DNA of 36,348 nucleotides from an uncultured Spirochaetales bacterium (GTDB taxonomy: Bacteria; Spirochaetota; Spirochaetia; Sphaerochaetales; Sphaerochaetaceae): positions 1 through 36,348 of the forward strand of contig CASFTW010000033.1 of NCBI GenBank assembly GCA_949297785.1, read 5' to 3'. The notes beneath the pieces were generated by a model. It made no database searches and was not told where the DNA came from. It saw only the letters and a list, made by a program, of their open reading frames with translations. The translations under genes were made by a program, and so were the position numbers. Shown here piece by piece: positions 23,653 through 32,498 of the stretch (positions within the stretch are counted from its first letter, which is position 1; every line of letters begins with the position of its first letter).

Positions 23653-24500
23653 GCATGACTCATCCGGTATGAGCGCGGACTCTGCCCCATGTATTTCCTG
23701 AAAAGCCTTGTAAAATATGAGGCATCCTCAAAACCGACGGCATAGGATGCCTCACTCACAGTGCACCTTTCTTCCCTCAGCATCAGTGCTGCCTTCTCCA
23801 TTTTCATGAAATTCATGTAGTCGAAACACGTCCTTCCTGTGTATTCCCTGAAGAAACGGCAGAAATACCGGCTGCTAAGTCCTGCCACACGGCTCACATC
23901 TTCCAGTGTCAGTCTTTCGCTTATGTGTTCCTCGATGTATTCAAGAACAGCCTTCATCTGTCCGGCTCTTCTGAAACCGTTGTCCATGGCAAAATCATTT
24001 TCCCTGTATTTCCTGTTTTTCTGACAGTATGCGAAGAAGAGCCTGAGATACGCACACACCGTAAGAGGCGCCCATGCATCTGCACACGATGCGGCAGAGA
24101 AAAGCCCCTTCTCAATTTCCAGAAGCTCGTCATCAGGACGGAAAAACGCGTCAGGCTGCACCTTATGGTTCATGACACTGCTGATGAAAACATCATCAAG
24201 GTAGTTTCTGTGCCTTATGAGCTCACTGTCAAAGACAATGCACTCATATACTGCGTCTGCAGGCACTGCACCATGCAGGATACCGGAAGAGATGAAGGCA
24301 AGATCGTTTTTCTCAAGCCGGATTGTTTTGTCCTCAAGCTTCAGGATCAGACAGCCCTGCACGACACGGATGAGCTCAGGCTCAATATGCCAGTGGAACG
24401 GCATATTGTAGCGCGGATGAGAGATATCAACATGATAGAACCCGAGCGGGAAATCCTTTGTACCCCGCTCCTTCGTTTCCTTCGACTCCTGCCTTTTCAT
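23640..24500 (-). CDS. AraC-family transcriptional regulator
   Basis: This 286-residue regulator has an N-terminal cupin sensor (FHWHIEPELIRVVQGCLILKL, then ISSGILHGAVP) and two C-terminal HTH_18 helices (LTLEDVSRVAGLSSRYFCRFFREYTG, then VSEASYAVGFEDASYFTRLFRKYMGQSP). It is divergent from the alpha-L-fucosidase gene, so it probably activates that gene and responds to a sugar of the locus. I start at ATG 24500 because homology-like sequence begins there; the longer frame from 24587 runs through promoter sequence. No Shine-Dalgarno is present at 24500; TATTTT lies 8 nt upstream, again suggesting a leaderless mRNA. Confidence 0.85.
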   Translation of the reverse strand: MKRQESKETKERGTKDFPLGFYHVDISHPRYNMPFHWHIEPELIRVVQGCLILKLEDKTIRLEKNDLAFISSGILHGAVPADAVYECIVFDSELIRHRNYLDDVFISSVMNHKVQPDAFFRPDDELLEIEKGLFSAASCADAWAPLTVCAYLRLFFAYCQKNRKYRENDFAMDNGFRRAGQMKAVLEYIEEHISERLTLEDVSRVAGLSSRYFCRFFREYTGRTCFDYMNFMKMEKAALMLREERCTVSEASYAVGFEDASYFTRLFRKYMGQSPRSYRMSHAQDS

Positions 24501-24563
24501 AGAAAGTGAAAATAATCCTTGTTTTTGGTCATTATATCCTATTTCACGGCACCGATACAGTAT

Positions 24564-24569
24564 TATAAT
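24564..24569 (+). promoter_or_regulatory. -10 element of the fucosidase gene
   Basis: TATAAT at 24564-24569 lies 23 nt before ATG 24593, with AAAGGAG in the leader. The -35 region (TTTCAC at 16 bp) is weak, which fits an activator-dependent promoter next to the divergent AraC gene. Confidence 0.5.
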
Positions 24570-24592
24570 CAAACTCAAAAGGAGCATATGAC

Positions 24593-25900
24593 ATGTACAC
24601 CTTCAACAGAGAAGAATATGAGAAAAGAATACAGTGGTATAAAGACGCACGCTTCGGCATGTTCATCCACTGGGGACTTTATGCAATACCCGCAAGAGGC
24701 GAATGGATGCGGCACTTCGAGGAAATGCCGTCAGCTGAATATGATAAATACATGGATGAATTCACCGCAAAGGACTGCGACATCAGACAGTGGGTTCATC
24801 TTGCAAAAGAAGCCGGCATGAAATATGTGGTCTTCACGGCAAAGCACCATGACGGTTTCTGCCTTTTCGACACGAAATACACTGACTTCAATTCGATGAA
24901 CGCACCGTGCCGCCGCGATTTCGTGAAGGAATTCACGGATGCAGTGAGGGCAGAAGGCCTCAAGGTCGGCATATATTACTCCATAATCGACTGGAGACAT
25001 CCCGACTATCCTCATTACGGAGACGAGATCCACCCGATGAGGAACAACAAAAGCGAAACAAATGAAAACAGGGATTTTGACCGCTATCTTGACTTCATGC
25101 ACTCACAGGTGAGAGAGCTCATGACGAACTACGGCAAGATCGACCTGCTTTTCTTCGACTACTCGTATGACGGAATGAGAGGCGAGAAATGGAAAGCCTC
25201 ACAGCTTGTGACAATGGTCAGAGAGCTTCAGCCGGGCATCATAATAAACAACCGCCTCGAAGCCGGAGGAAGAGGTTTCGGCTCCCTTGTGACAAAGAAT
25301 CCGCTGCCATATCACGGCGACTATGTGACACCAGAGCAGATTGTACCGCCTGACGGTATAAAGGATGAGCTTGGAAATCCCGTGCTGTGGGAGTCCTGCA
25401 TAACGATGAACCGCCACTGGGGATACTTCGCAGGAGACAGATACTTCAAGACACCTTCAATGCTCATCCACAAGCTGGTGGAATGCGTTTCAAAAGGCGG
25501 CAACATGATCCTCAACATAGGACCGGACGCATACGGCAATATTCCACAGGAGGAAGTTGACATCCTGAAATACTTTGCACACTGGATGAAAAAGAACGGA
25601 GAAAGCATCTACGGCTGCGGCAACGCAGGAATGGACAAGCCGGATTTCGGCCGTGTGACAAGGAAAGGAAACACCTATTATTTCCATGTCTTTGAAAATG
25701 CAGTGGGTGCACTTCCCATACAGGGAATTGACAGGAAGAGGATACGCCGCATAAGAGCGCTGGAAAGCGGACATGAAGTGCACGTAGTCACACACTTCAA
25801 TTACTCGGACTACCCCGATGTCGTTTTCGCAGATCTGGGGGAAGATCCCGTGCTGCCGGATCCTGTTGACTATGTACTCAAAGTGGAAGTGTCGGACTAG
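24593..25900 (+). CDS. Alpha-L-fucosidase, GH29
   Basis: This 435-residue retaining glycosidase removes terminal alpha-L-fucose. GH29 signatures are ARFGMFIHWGLY (His26 in the substrate pocket), YVVFTAKHHDGFCLF (84-92), YYSIIDW, the nucleophile Asp189 in LLFFDYSYDG, INNR, the VLWESC region, NRHWGY, and LVECVSKGGNMILNIGPD. No signal peptide is seen, so it should act in the cytoplasm on imported oligosaccharides. The acid/base residue cannot be placed with certainty because it varies in GH29. RBS AAAGGAG is 8 nt upstream of ATG. It diverges from the AraC gene and its stop overlaps the yesN stop by 4 bp. Confidence 0.92.
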   Translation: MYTFNREEYEKRIQWYKDARFGMFIHWGLYAIPARGEWMRHFEEMPSAEYDKYMDEFTAKDCDIRQWVHLAKEAGMKYVVFTAKHHDGFCLFDTKYTDFNSMNAPCRRDFVKEFTDAVRAEGLKVGIYYSIIDWRHPDYPHYGDEIHPMRNNKSETNENRDFDRYLDFMHSQVRELMTNYGKIDLLFFDYSYDGMRGEKWKASQLVTMVRELQPGIIINNRLEAGGRGFGSLVTKNPLPYHGDYVTPEQIVPPDGIKDELGNPVLWESCITMNRHWGYFAGDRYFKTPSMLIHKLVECVSKGGNMILNIGPDAYGNIPQEEVDILKYFAHWMKKNGESIYGCGNAGMDKPDFGRVTRKGNTYYFHVFENAVGALPIQGIDRKRIRRIRALESGHEVHVVTHFNYSDYPDVVFADLGEDPVLPDPVDYVLKVEVSD

Positions 25901-27471
25901 ACACCTTCTCTCTGACACTCTTTTATGTATTCGCTCGGGCTTTGTCCTGTCACCTTCCTGAAAACCTTGGAAAAGTAATAAATATTGTCAAAGCCCAGCG
26001 AGAGTGCTATCTCGTTTATCCTTGTATAGCCCGATGCCTTTATTATTTCCTTCGCTTTGTCAACCTTCATCGTGTTTATGTAATCGACAAGACTCTTGCT
26101 CATCACTTTCTTGAAGCTTTTGGACATGTAGCCTTCGGACACACCGGCATAGGATGCCACATCGGAGAGGGAAATCCTCTCATCGATGTGTGAAATGACA
26201 TACTCCCTTGCCTTGTCGATGACCGGAGAGGAAGAGGATGCGGACAGCCTGAACAGCTCGCTCTCCACGCTTGTCTTTATATCATCCAGGACATCAAGCG
26301 CCATGCTCCTGCGGCTGATGTAGGGGACAAGGGAGAAAGTGTCATCCATCCACTCCTGATTCTGAATCCCAAGTGCGCACACTCCCGCCCAAAGCGCAGA
26401 GCGCAGTGCGGAGAGGGTGAACATAAGCTGCCAGAGACTGTGATCCGTGAAAGAAATATTGTTCATGATCAGACGGAACGAGGCCTCAAGGCCTGCAATA
26501 TCCTTTGTCCTGACCACTGCTTCTATCTTGCTGTAGACTGAATCAAGCTCGAGTGATGAAATGGAAGGGTTCTCTTTATCAAGATAGAACGAGGTGCTTT
26601 TCATTTCCACATCATCTCTTGCCTCCGGAAGACTGTCAGCTCCGTTATAAACGACGGAAGCGACAAGCGTGATGCCGACTTTGGTGACAAGCTGGGAAGC
26701 TTTTCTGACCCTGTCTTCCAGCCTGTTGTTCAGGGCACGGAAAGCAGAGGCGTCCACATTATGGACAAAATACACGATTCTGCTGGCTTCTCCGCTTCTG
26801 CTGTGCACAAAAACACATGACGGATAAATTGAGGGAAGCACCTTCCTTATTATATCAGCCTCCCATTCATAAAGCCTTTCATAGTCTTCGGCATACCATG
26901 TGACATCATCGCTTGCCTCAGGATATTCCAGCATGAACGCGATGAAAGCGAATGATGTACACAGTCCCTCCCTGTTGAGTTTTCCTCTCGTGGCGGGAGG
27001 AATGTCGCGCACGACAAGCAGATTGGAAACCAGCTCTGCAGCACGGTTGCCGTCCCCTTCTCTCTCATCTTCCCTGCCTCTGAGGAGATTGCGCCTCTCC
27101 ACTTCCGCTTCCGCCTTGAGAACTGCATTTTTCAGAAGGCTCTCGTCAAGTTCCGTCTTCACAAGATACTCGCACACATTATAGCGGATGGCTTCCTTCA
27201 CGAGCCGGAACTCCTCAAGACTGGTGAGGATTATGAAAACAGTGTCAGGATAGCCGCTGCTGCACTTTCTCAGCAGTTCAAGCCCGTCCATCACAGGCAT
27301 CTTGATGTCCGTGATTATTATATCGGCAGGAGAAGATGAAAGGGCATCATATGCCTCCTTTCCATTCCTGTACGTTCCCTCTATGGTGCATCCGATATCC
27401 TGCCAGCGGAGCATATGCGCAATACCGGAGAGAATAATCGGCTCATCATCCACAACCATGACTTTATACAC
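25897..27471 (-). CDS. YesN-type response regulator with AraC output domain
   Basis: This 524-residue protein pairs with the YesM-type kinase upstream. The receiver has VMVVDDEP, phospho-acceptor Asp55 (ITDIKMPVMDG), Thr83 and Lys105. A central region of about 280 residues links to a C-terminal HTH_18 DNA-binding domain (ISLSDVASYAGVSEGYMSKSF, then YTRINEIALSLGFDNIYYFSKVFRKVTGQSPSEY). I start at GTG 27471, with AAGGAGG upstream and an 8-bp overlap with the kinase stop; the longer frame from 27537 is kinase sequence in another frame. YesMN systems commonly activate sugar ABC transporter genes, so the adjacent sugar operon is the likely target. Confidence 0.92.
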   Translation of the reverse strand: MYKVMVVDDEPIILSGIAHMLRWQDIGCTIEGTYRNGKEAYDALSSSPADIIITDIKMPVMDGLELLRKCSSGYPDTVFIILTSLEEFRLVKEAIRYNVCEYLVKTELDESLLKNAVLKAEAEVERRNLLRGREDEREGDGNRAAELVSNLLVVRDIPPATRGKLNREGLCTSFAFIAFMLEYPEASDDVTWYAEDYERLYEWEADIIRKVLPSIYPSCVFVHSRSGEASRIVYFVHNVDASAFRALNNRLEDRVRKASQLVTKVGITLVASVVYNGADSLPEARDDVEMKSTSFYLDKENPSISSLELDSVYSKIEAVVRTKDIAGLEASFRLIMNNISFTDHSLWQLMFTLSALRSALWAGVCALGIQNQEWMDDTFSLVPYISRRSMALDVLDDIKTSVESELFRLSASSSSPVIDKAREYVISHIDERISLSDVASYAGVSEGYMSKSFKKVMSKSLVDYINTMKVDKAKEIIKASGYTRINEIALSLGFDNIYYFSKVFRKVTGQSPSEYIKECQREGV

Positions 27472-29170
27472 TGCTCTCCTCCTTCTCAAGGAATATACGG
27501 ACAACGGCTTTCGTATATTTCCCTTTGACCGACTCATATCTCAGATCGCATTCATCACCGTAGTAGAGCTTTATGCGTTCCCTTATATTCCTGATTCCCA
27601 CTCCGGTCATATTGCCTTTGAAATGCGCTTTCTCATCAAACACATGTGAAAGCTCCTCATCACTCATGCCCACCCCGTCATCAAGCACATCGATATAAAG
27701 GAAAGTGTCATCCCTATGGGCGCTGATCGTTATCGTACCGCATTTCCCGCCGGGTTCTATGCCATGGAATATGGCATTCTCCACAAGAGGCTGAAGCGTG
27801 AATTTCTGTATTTTGCAGTCATAAAGTTCATCCGGTATGTCATAGACAATCTCATACATGCCCATATAGCGCACCTGCTGTATCTCATCGTATTCCTTCA
27901 CAAGGGCGATCTCATCACGCAGAACGATTCTCTCTCCGTTTCCCTTTGCGATATTCTTCAGCAGATGCGACAGGCCCCGGCTCATACTGGCGATTCCCTC
28001 AGCTTTCTGCAGCTGGGCAAGATAATGTATTGTCTCAAGCGTATTGTAAAGGAAATGGGGATTGACCTGCATCTGCAGCATTGAAAGCTCCGTCTCCTTT
28101 TTCTCGTCATAAAGTCTCTCATTGCTTTCAAGCAGATGTGCAATGGAAAGGGACATCGAATTCACGCTTTTACCGATATTCGCAATCTCGTCATCCCCTT
28201 CCTCTATCGTGGGATCAACGCTTCCGTAGTTCTCCGTTTCCACAAGGTTTCGCATATAATGCACAAGCCGGCTGGTGGAACGCGTAAGGTATCTTGATAT
28301 GAGGGAAGATACGATCAGGACAAGCAGCGTGCTTCCGGCGATGAGTATTATGAACATGGAAAGACCGTAGACGGAACTGACAGTCATCGGATTCCTGTTC
28401 TCGAAATAGACCACTTCCACGCCCGGAATGAGAGTGGAAAAACTTTCCTCGAGATAGCGGGACTGATCCAGCATTTCGCTGCTGATCGCATGCGGATATG
28501 TCTTTCCCGTCTCTACATTCCTCAGATATATGTTGTCAACACTGGCATCGGAGAGCAGCGGGTCGAAAATGCTCATATCCAGTTCCGCATATATATATGC
28601 ATCCACACTGTCCATCCTGCCGTATGCAAGCAGGGCATCCTCATAAGGACTGTTGAGAGTCGTGCCGATGGAAAGCCCGACATAGGATCCGGGAGAAAAC
28701 TTTATATCCGAGTTTTCCTTCCGCTCAATGAGAAGCTCGTAATCTTCAAGAGCCCCGTAACGGTTCTTCGTGTATTCAAAGAATACGCCTTCCTCATTGA
28801 AGAAGATGATCTTGTTCAGATCATCCCATGCGGGTGATGCCGTCATATAGGCCGCCGTTATCTTCTGGGTGTCAAGAATGGAAAGTGTCTGTGAACTTGA
28901 AAGCGGAGAAGAAAGTTTCATTGATGAAACCACATTCTCATTGAAGCACCCCCATGAGACTGCGTCTATGACAGAAGACAGAGAGTCATTGACATCTTCT
29001 GCAGCTGCCTCCACCCACTGTCTGTTGACTCTCGCTCTCTGGGCGAATACAAGTGAATTCATATATGAGAAAATAATGAAGAAAGACGGAATGCTCACAA
29101 AAAAGAAACAGGCAAGAATCGCAAGTGTGAGCTTTGACTTCAATGTCCTGAGTATCTTTCCTTTCCTCAT
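27464..29170 (-). CDS. YesM-type sensor histidine kinase
   Basis: This 568-residue membrane kinase has a transmembrane helix near 13-35, a large extracytoplasmic sensor (about 36-265), a second helix near 268-290, HAMP (291-345), and a HisKA_5-type (His_kinase) phospho-acceptor, His372 in MQVNPHFLYNTLE. The catalytic domain has the N-box LQPLVENAIFHG, G1 DDGVGM and G2 GVGIRNIRER. It would sense a sugar, perhaps via the neighbouring binding protein, and phosphorylate YesN. There is no Shine-Dalgarno: TATAAT ends 6 nt before ATG 29170, so its mRNA is probably leaderless. It diverges from the sugar-binding protein gene. Confidence 0.93.
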   Translation of the reverse strand: MRKGKILRTLKSKLTLAILACFFFVSIPSFFIIFSYMNSLVFAQRARVNRQWVEAAAEDVNDSLSSVIDAVSWGCFNENVVSSMKLSSPLSSSQTLSILDTQKITAAYMTASPAWDDLNKIIFFNEEGVFFEYTKNRYGALEDYELLIERKENSDIKFSPGSYVGLSIGTTLNSPYEDALLAYGRMDSVDAYIYAELDMSIFDPLLSDASVDNIYLRNVETGKTYPHAISSEMLDQSRYLEESFSTLIPGVEVVYFENRNPMTVSSVYGLSMFIILIAGSTLLVLIVSSLISRYLTRSTSRLVHYMRNLVETENYGSVDPTIEEGDDEIANIGKSVNSMSLSIAHLLESNERLYDEKKETELSMLQMQVNPHFLYNTLETIHYLAQLQKAEGIASMSRGLSHLLKNIAKGNGERIVLRDEIALVKEYDEIQQVRYMGMYEIVYDIPDELYDCKIQKFTLQPLVENAIFHGIEPGGKCGTITISAHRDDTFLYIDVLDDGVGMSDEELSHVFDEKAHFKGNMTGVGIRNIRERIKLYYGDECDLRYESVKGKYTKAVVRIFLEKEESSV

Positions 29171-29176
29171 AATGGC

Positions 29177-29205
29177 ATTATAACTGGAAGAACCCCCTTA
29201 TTGAA
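29177..29205 (-). promoter_or_regulatory. Leaderless promoter of the yesM-yesN operon
   Basis: On the minus strand TTCAAT (29205-29200, 3 of 6), a 17-bp spacer and consensus TATAAT (29182-29177) end 6 nt before ATG 29170. No Shine-Dalgarno fits between them. Confidence 0.55.
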
Positions 29206-29210
29206 TACAA

Positions 29211-29266
29211 GATTTTACTAATATTGCATGTATCAGTGCCAGATTTTACCATAACCGGCATGCCGG
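29211..29266. promoter_or_regulatory. Candidate operator: GATTTTAC direct repeats and a 12-bp palindrome
   Basis: GATTTTAC occurs at 29211-29218 and 29242-29249, 31 bp apart (about three helical turns), each followed by an A/T-rich half-match. A perfect palindrome CCGGCATGCCGG follows at 29255-29266. The elements sit between the divergent yesM and sugar-binding-protein genes. Direct repeats in helical phase are typical of AraC-type regulators such as YesN; the palindrome could bind a dimeric repressor. Confidence 0.45.
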
Positions 29267-29367
29267 CAGTTCAAAAAATTACCAACTTTATCCATTTTTT
29301 TACATTTCGCTCGTAAATTTTTCATGTTTGAATTGAATAGTAAAAGACTTTTCAAAAGGAGAAATAC

Positions 29368-30633
29368 ATGAAAAAAGCTTTAACAGTACTTCTCATTGCT
29401 CTCATCGCAATGACATCCGTTTTTGCAAACGGTGCTTCTGAGTCATCAAAAGACGGAGTTACAACACTTACTCTCGCATTCTGGGATGTTGCTCAGAACA
29501 ACTACATCAATGAGGTTATTGCCGCTTTCGAAGCTGCAAATCCTGATATCAAGATCGAGCTTCAGGACACACCTTCAACAGAATATGTCACAAAGCTCAA
29601 CACCCAGCTCAACGGCGGTTCCGATGTTGATATGTTCTTCGTGAAGGAAGCTGACAAGACAAAGGTTTTCTATGATCGCGGTCAGCTCACGGATCTCACT
29701 CCTTATATCGAAGCATCAGGAATCGACATGGCCGACTACAGCGGCACAGAAGCCAACTTTGTTTTTGACGGCAAGGTTTACGGCATGCCGGTAAGAACCG
29801 ACCAGTATGTTCTCTTCTACAACAAGGACATCTTCGACGCAGCCGGAGTTCCTTATCCAGACAACGACATGACATGGGCAGAATTTGAAGATCTCGCACT
29901 CCAGCTCACAAGCGGAGAAGGTGCAAACAAGACCTACGGTGCTCACTTCCATTCATGGAACGCATGTGTCCAGAACTGGGGTGTTCAGGACGGAGAGCAC
30001 ACAATCATGTCAGGCGAGTACTCATTCTTCAAGCCATACTATGAGATGGTTCTCAGAATGCAGGAAGCAGGTTCATGTATGGATTACGGTACAATCCAGG
30101 GTTCCGGTATCGGTTACACAGATGTATTCGCACGCGGTCAGGTGGCAATGCTTCCCATGGGTTCATGGCTCATCCAGACAATGATCCAGAAGAACGCAAC
30201 AGGTGAGTCCTCTGTCAACTGGGGCGTAGCAGTCATCCCGCACGCAGAAGATGTTCCTAACGGATACACAGTAGGTGCAACAACTCCTATCTGTATCAAT
30301 AACGCAAGCAAGAACAAGGATGCCGCATGGAAGTTCGTTTCCTTCATCAGCGGACCGGAAGGTGCACAGATCCTTGCAGAATGCGGACAGGTTCCTGCTC
30401 TCTCAGGCGAAGGCTATCTTGAAGCATATGCTGCAGCTGACGGAATGCCGGAGGATATCCTCGACGGACTTTATGCATCACACATCTCTCCGGACCGCCC
30501 GGCTATGGACAAGGTTACAGAGATTGACCAGATGCTCCTTGCAGAGCACCAGCTCATCCTCCTCGGCGAAGAGACTGTTGATGAAGGCATTGCCAACATG
30601 AACAGAAACTACGCAGAGATCATGGCTAACTGA
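29368..30633 (+). CDS. Extracellular sugar-binding protein of an ABC transporter (family 1)
   Basis: This 421-residue protein captures an oligosaccharide and delivers it to the two downstream permeases. It begins with a Sec signal peptide (KKALTVLLIALIAMTSVFANG, cleavage after VFA). The mature part shows the SBP_bac_1 pattern: LTLAFWD, VIAAFEAANPDIKIEL, GGSDVDMFFVKE, VLFYNKDIFDAAGVPYPDNDMTW, GQVAMLPMGSW, NASKNKDAAWKFVSFI. There is no lipobox cysteine, so it is free in the periplasm rather than a lipoprotein. AAAAGGAG lies 6 nt before ATG. An intercistronic hairpin follows the stop, so it is probably made in excess over the permeases. Substrate class is inferred from neighbouring enzymes. Confidence 0.93.
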   Translation: MKKALTVLLIALIAMTSVFANGASESSKDGVTTLTLAFWDVAQNNYINEVIAAFEAANPDIKIELQDTPSTEYVTKLNTQLNGGSDVDMFFVKEADKTKVFYDRGQLTDLTPYIEASGIDMADYSGTEANFVFDGKVYGMPVRTDQYVLFYNKDIFDAAGVPYPDNDMTWAEFEDLALQLTSGEGANKTYGAHFHSWNACVQNWGVQDGEHTIMSGEYSFFKPYYEMVLRMQEAGSCMDYGTIQGSGIGYTDVFARGQVAMLPMGSWLIQTMIQKNATGESSVNWGVAVIPHAEDVPNGYTVGATTPICINNASKNKDAAWKFVSFISGPEGAQILAECGQVPALSGEGYLEAYAAADGMPEDILDGLYASHISPDRPAMDKVTEIDQMLLAEHQLILLGEETVDEGIANMNRNYAEIMAN

Positions 30634-30653
30634 CAAACAGCTGTAAAATAATT

Positions 30654-30682
30654 AAAGGGCTGCTGAACGGGCAGCCCTTTTT
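30654..30682 (+). terminator. Intercistronic hairpin with U-tail inside the ABC operon
   Basis: AAAGGGCTGC (30654-30663) and GCAGCCCTTT (30671-30680) form a perfect 10-bp stem with a 7-nt loop, then T residues. It lies between the binding protein and the first permease, where partial termination or 3'-end protection would raise binding-protein levels relative to the membrane subunits. Confidence 0.85.
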
Positions 30683-30717
30683 TCCCTGAAATAAAACACT
30701 ATCAAAAGGAGGAAAAA

Positions 30718-31629
30718 ATGGCAGAAAAGACCCTTGCCGAAAAAAAAGCCTCTTCCCTTAAAAGAAAAAATGCCCTGATCGGCTATTCCTTCATTGCGCC
30801 GAACTTCATAGGCTTCGCGATTTTCATCCTCTTCCCCGTTCTTTTCACTCTTGTTCTTTCAGTGATGAACTGGGACGGCTTCAATGCAATGACATTTGCG
30901 GGAATGGCTAATTTCAAGTCGATATTCCGTGACCGCGTGTTCAAGTCCTCATTCTGGCTGACACTCCTGTATGTTGTATGTACTGTTGTGCTTACACTGC
31001 TTGCCTCTCTCGGCCTTGCATGCGCACTTAACAAGAAAATAAAAGGAAGAGATGCGTTCAGAGCCGCAATCTTCTTCCCGTATGTCGCATCAATGATTGC
31101 CATCGGCGCCGTATGGAAACAGCTTTTCGAATCAAACAACGGCCCGATCAACCACCTTCTGAGATCAATCGGCATCTCAAATCCGCCGGGATGGTTCGCA
31201 TCGACAGACTGGGCAATTTACGGTGTGATCATAGTTGCAATATGGAAGTTCATGGGCTACTACATGCTGATCTACCTCGCAGGTCTGCAGGATATCCCGA
31301 ATCAGCTCTACGAGGCTGCAACCCTTGACGGGGCAACCGGATGGCAGCGCTTCATGAAAATAACACTGCCGATGCTCACCCCGAGCACATTCTTCGTATT
31401 CATCATGCTCACGATCAACAGCTTCAAGAGCTTCGACCTGATCTACGCACTCACGCAGGGAGGCCCGGGTACAAGCACGACACTGCTGTCCAACTACATC
31501 TACAACCAGACTTTCGTATACTGGGATTACGGAAAATCAGCAGCAGCATCAATTATCCTCTTCGCCATCGTTCTTGCGGTGACAATCATCCAGTTCCGCG
31601 GCGAAAAGAAATTCACTGATTATCTATAA
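30718..31629 (+). CDS. Sugar ABC transporter permease, UgpA/MalF-like
   Basis: This 303-residue inner-membrane protein has six predicted helices and the cytoplasmic EAA loop that docks the ATPase: YEAATLDGATGWQRFMKITLPML (E-A-A-x3-G-x9-I-x-L-P). The N-terminal FIAPNFIGFAIFILFPV helix is typical of the MalF/UgpA side. AAAAGGAGG lies 6 nt before ATG 30718. It forms a heteromeric channel with the next gene, 14 bp downstream. No ATP-binding subunit is encoded in the window, so a shared MsmX/UgpC-type ATPase elsewhere probably energises it. Confidence 0.93.
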   Translation: MAEKTLAEKKASSLKRKNALIGYSFIAPNFIGFAIFILFPVLFTLVLSVMNWDGFNAMTFAGMANFKSIFRDRVFKSSFWLTLLYVVCTVVLTLLASLGLACALNKKIKGRDAFRAAIFFPYVASMIAIGAVWKQLFESNNGPINHLLRSIGISNPPGWFASTDWAIYGVIIVAIWKFMGYYMLIYLAGLQDIPNQLYEAATLDGATGWQRFMKITLPMLTPSTFFVFIMLTINSFKSFDLIYALTQGGPGTSTTLLSNYIYNQTFVYWDYGKSAAASIILFAIVLAVTIIQFRGEKKFTDYL

Positions 31630-31643
31630 GGAGGATACGTCTT

Positions 31644-32477
31644 ATGATGATTGAAAAAAGAAATCCTGTAAAAACAGTTCTGATCTATGTCCTTCTTATT
31701 GTACTGACTGTTGTGACACTGCTTCCGCTTGTGTGGATGCTTTCAGCATCATTCAAGCTTTCCACTGAAGTCTTCACATTCCCGATCAAATGGATTCCGG
31801 AGACATTCCACTGGGAGAACTACGTCACAATCTGGCAGAAGATTAATCTGGCAACCTATACTTTCAACTCATTCAAGCTGTCGATAATCATCACGCTGAT
31901 CCAGCTTGCCACATCTTCATTTGCAGCCTACGGATTTTCAAAATGCAAATTCCCGGGACGCAATGCTCTCTTCCTTGCCTACATTGCGACAATCGCAATT
32001 CCATGGCAGGTATACATGCTGCCTCAGTACATCATGATGCAGAAGATGCACCTTATCGACACGCATCTTGCGATCATCCTGCTTCAGAGCTTCACCGCAT
32101 TCGGCGTGTTCCTTCTCAGACAGTTCTATATCTCAATTCCGGATGAACTGCTTGAAGCTGCGAGAATCGACGGCCTTTCTGAATACGGAACATTCGCAAG
32201 AATCGTCCTCCCGCTCACAAAGCCGGCAATGGCGACTCTCACAATCATGAGTTTCGTTACTGTATGGAACGACTACATGGGACCGATGATCTACTTCAAC
32301 AGCGACAGAAACAAGACAATCCAGCTCGGTATCCAGATGTTCACAGGCATCTACTCCACTGAGTACGGACTGATCATGGCAACAAGTGTGCTTGCCATCA
32401 TTCCTGTTCTCGTCGTCTTCCTTGCCTTCCAGCGCTTCTTCGTTGAAGGCATCGCATCCAGCGGCCTCAAAGGCTGA
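31644..32477 (+). CDS. Sugar ABC transporter permease, UgpE/MalG-like
   Basis: This 277-residue protein is the second channel subunit. It has six predicted transmembrane helices and the EAA loop LEAARIDGLSEYGTFARIVLPLTKPA, followed by the conserved WNDYMGPMIYF segment. The C-terminus IASSGLKG matches the usual G-x-x-x-G-(A/S)-x-K-G end of MalG-like proteins. AAGGAGG lies 10 nt before ATG 31644; ATG 31647 is an alternative start. It ends the three-gene operon, with a strong terminator 22 bp beyond the stop. Confidence 0.93.
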   Translation: MMIEKRNPVKTVLIYVLLIVLTVVTLLPLVWMLSASFKLSTEVFTFPIKWIPETFHWENYVTIWQKINLATYTFNSFKLSIIITLIQLATSSFAAYGFSKCKFPGRNALFLAYIATIAIPWQVYMLPQYIMMQKMHLIDTHLAIILLQSFTAFGVFLLRQFYISIPDELLEAARIDGLSEYGTFARIVLPLTKPAMATLTIMSFVTVWNDYMGPMIYFNSDRNKTIQLGIQMFTGIYSTEYGLIMATSVLAIIPVLVVFLAFQRFFVEGIASSGLKG

Positions 32478-32498
32478 GACAAACCAGTTACTAAGCAA

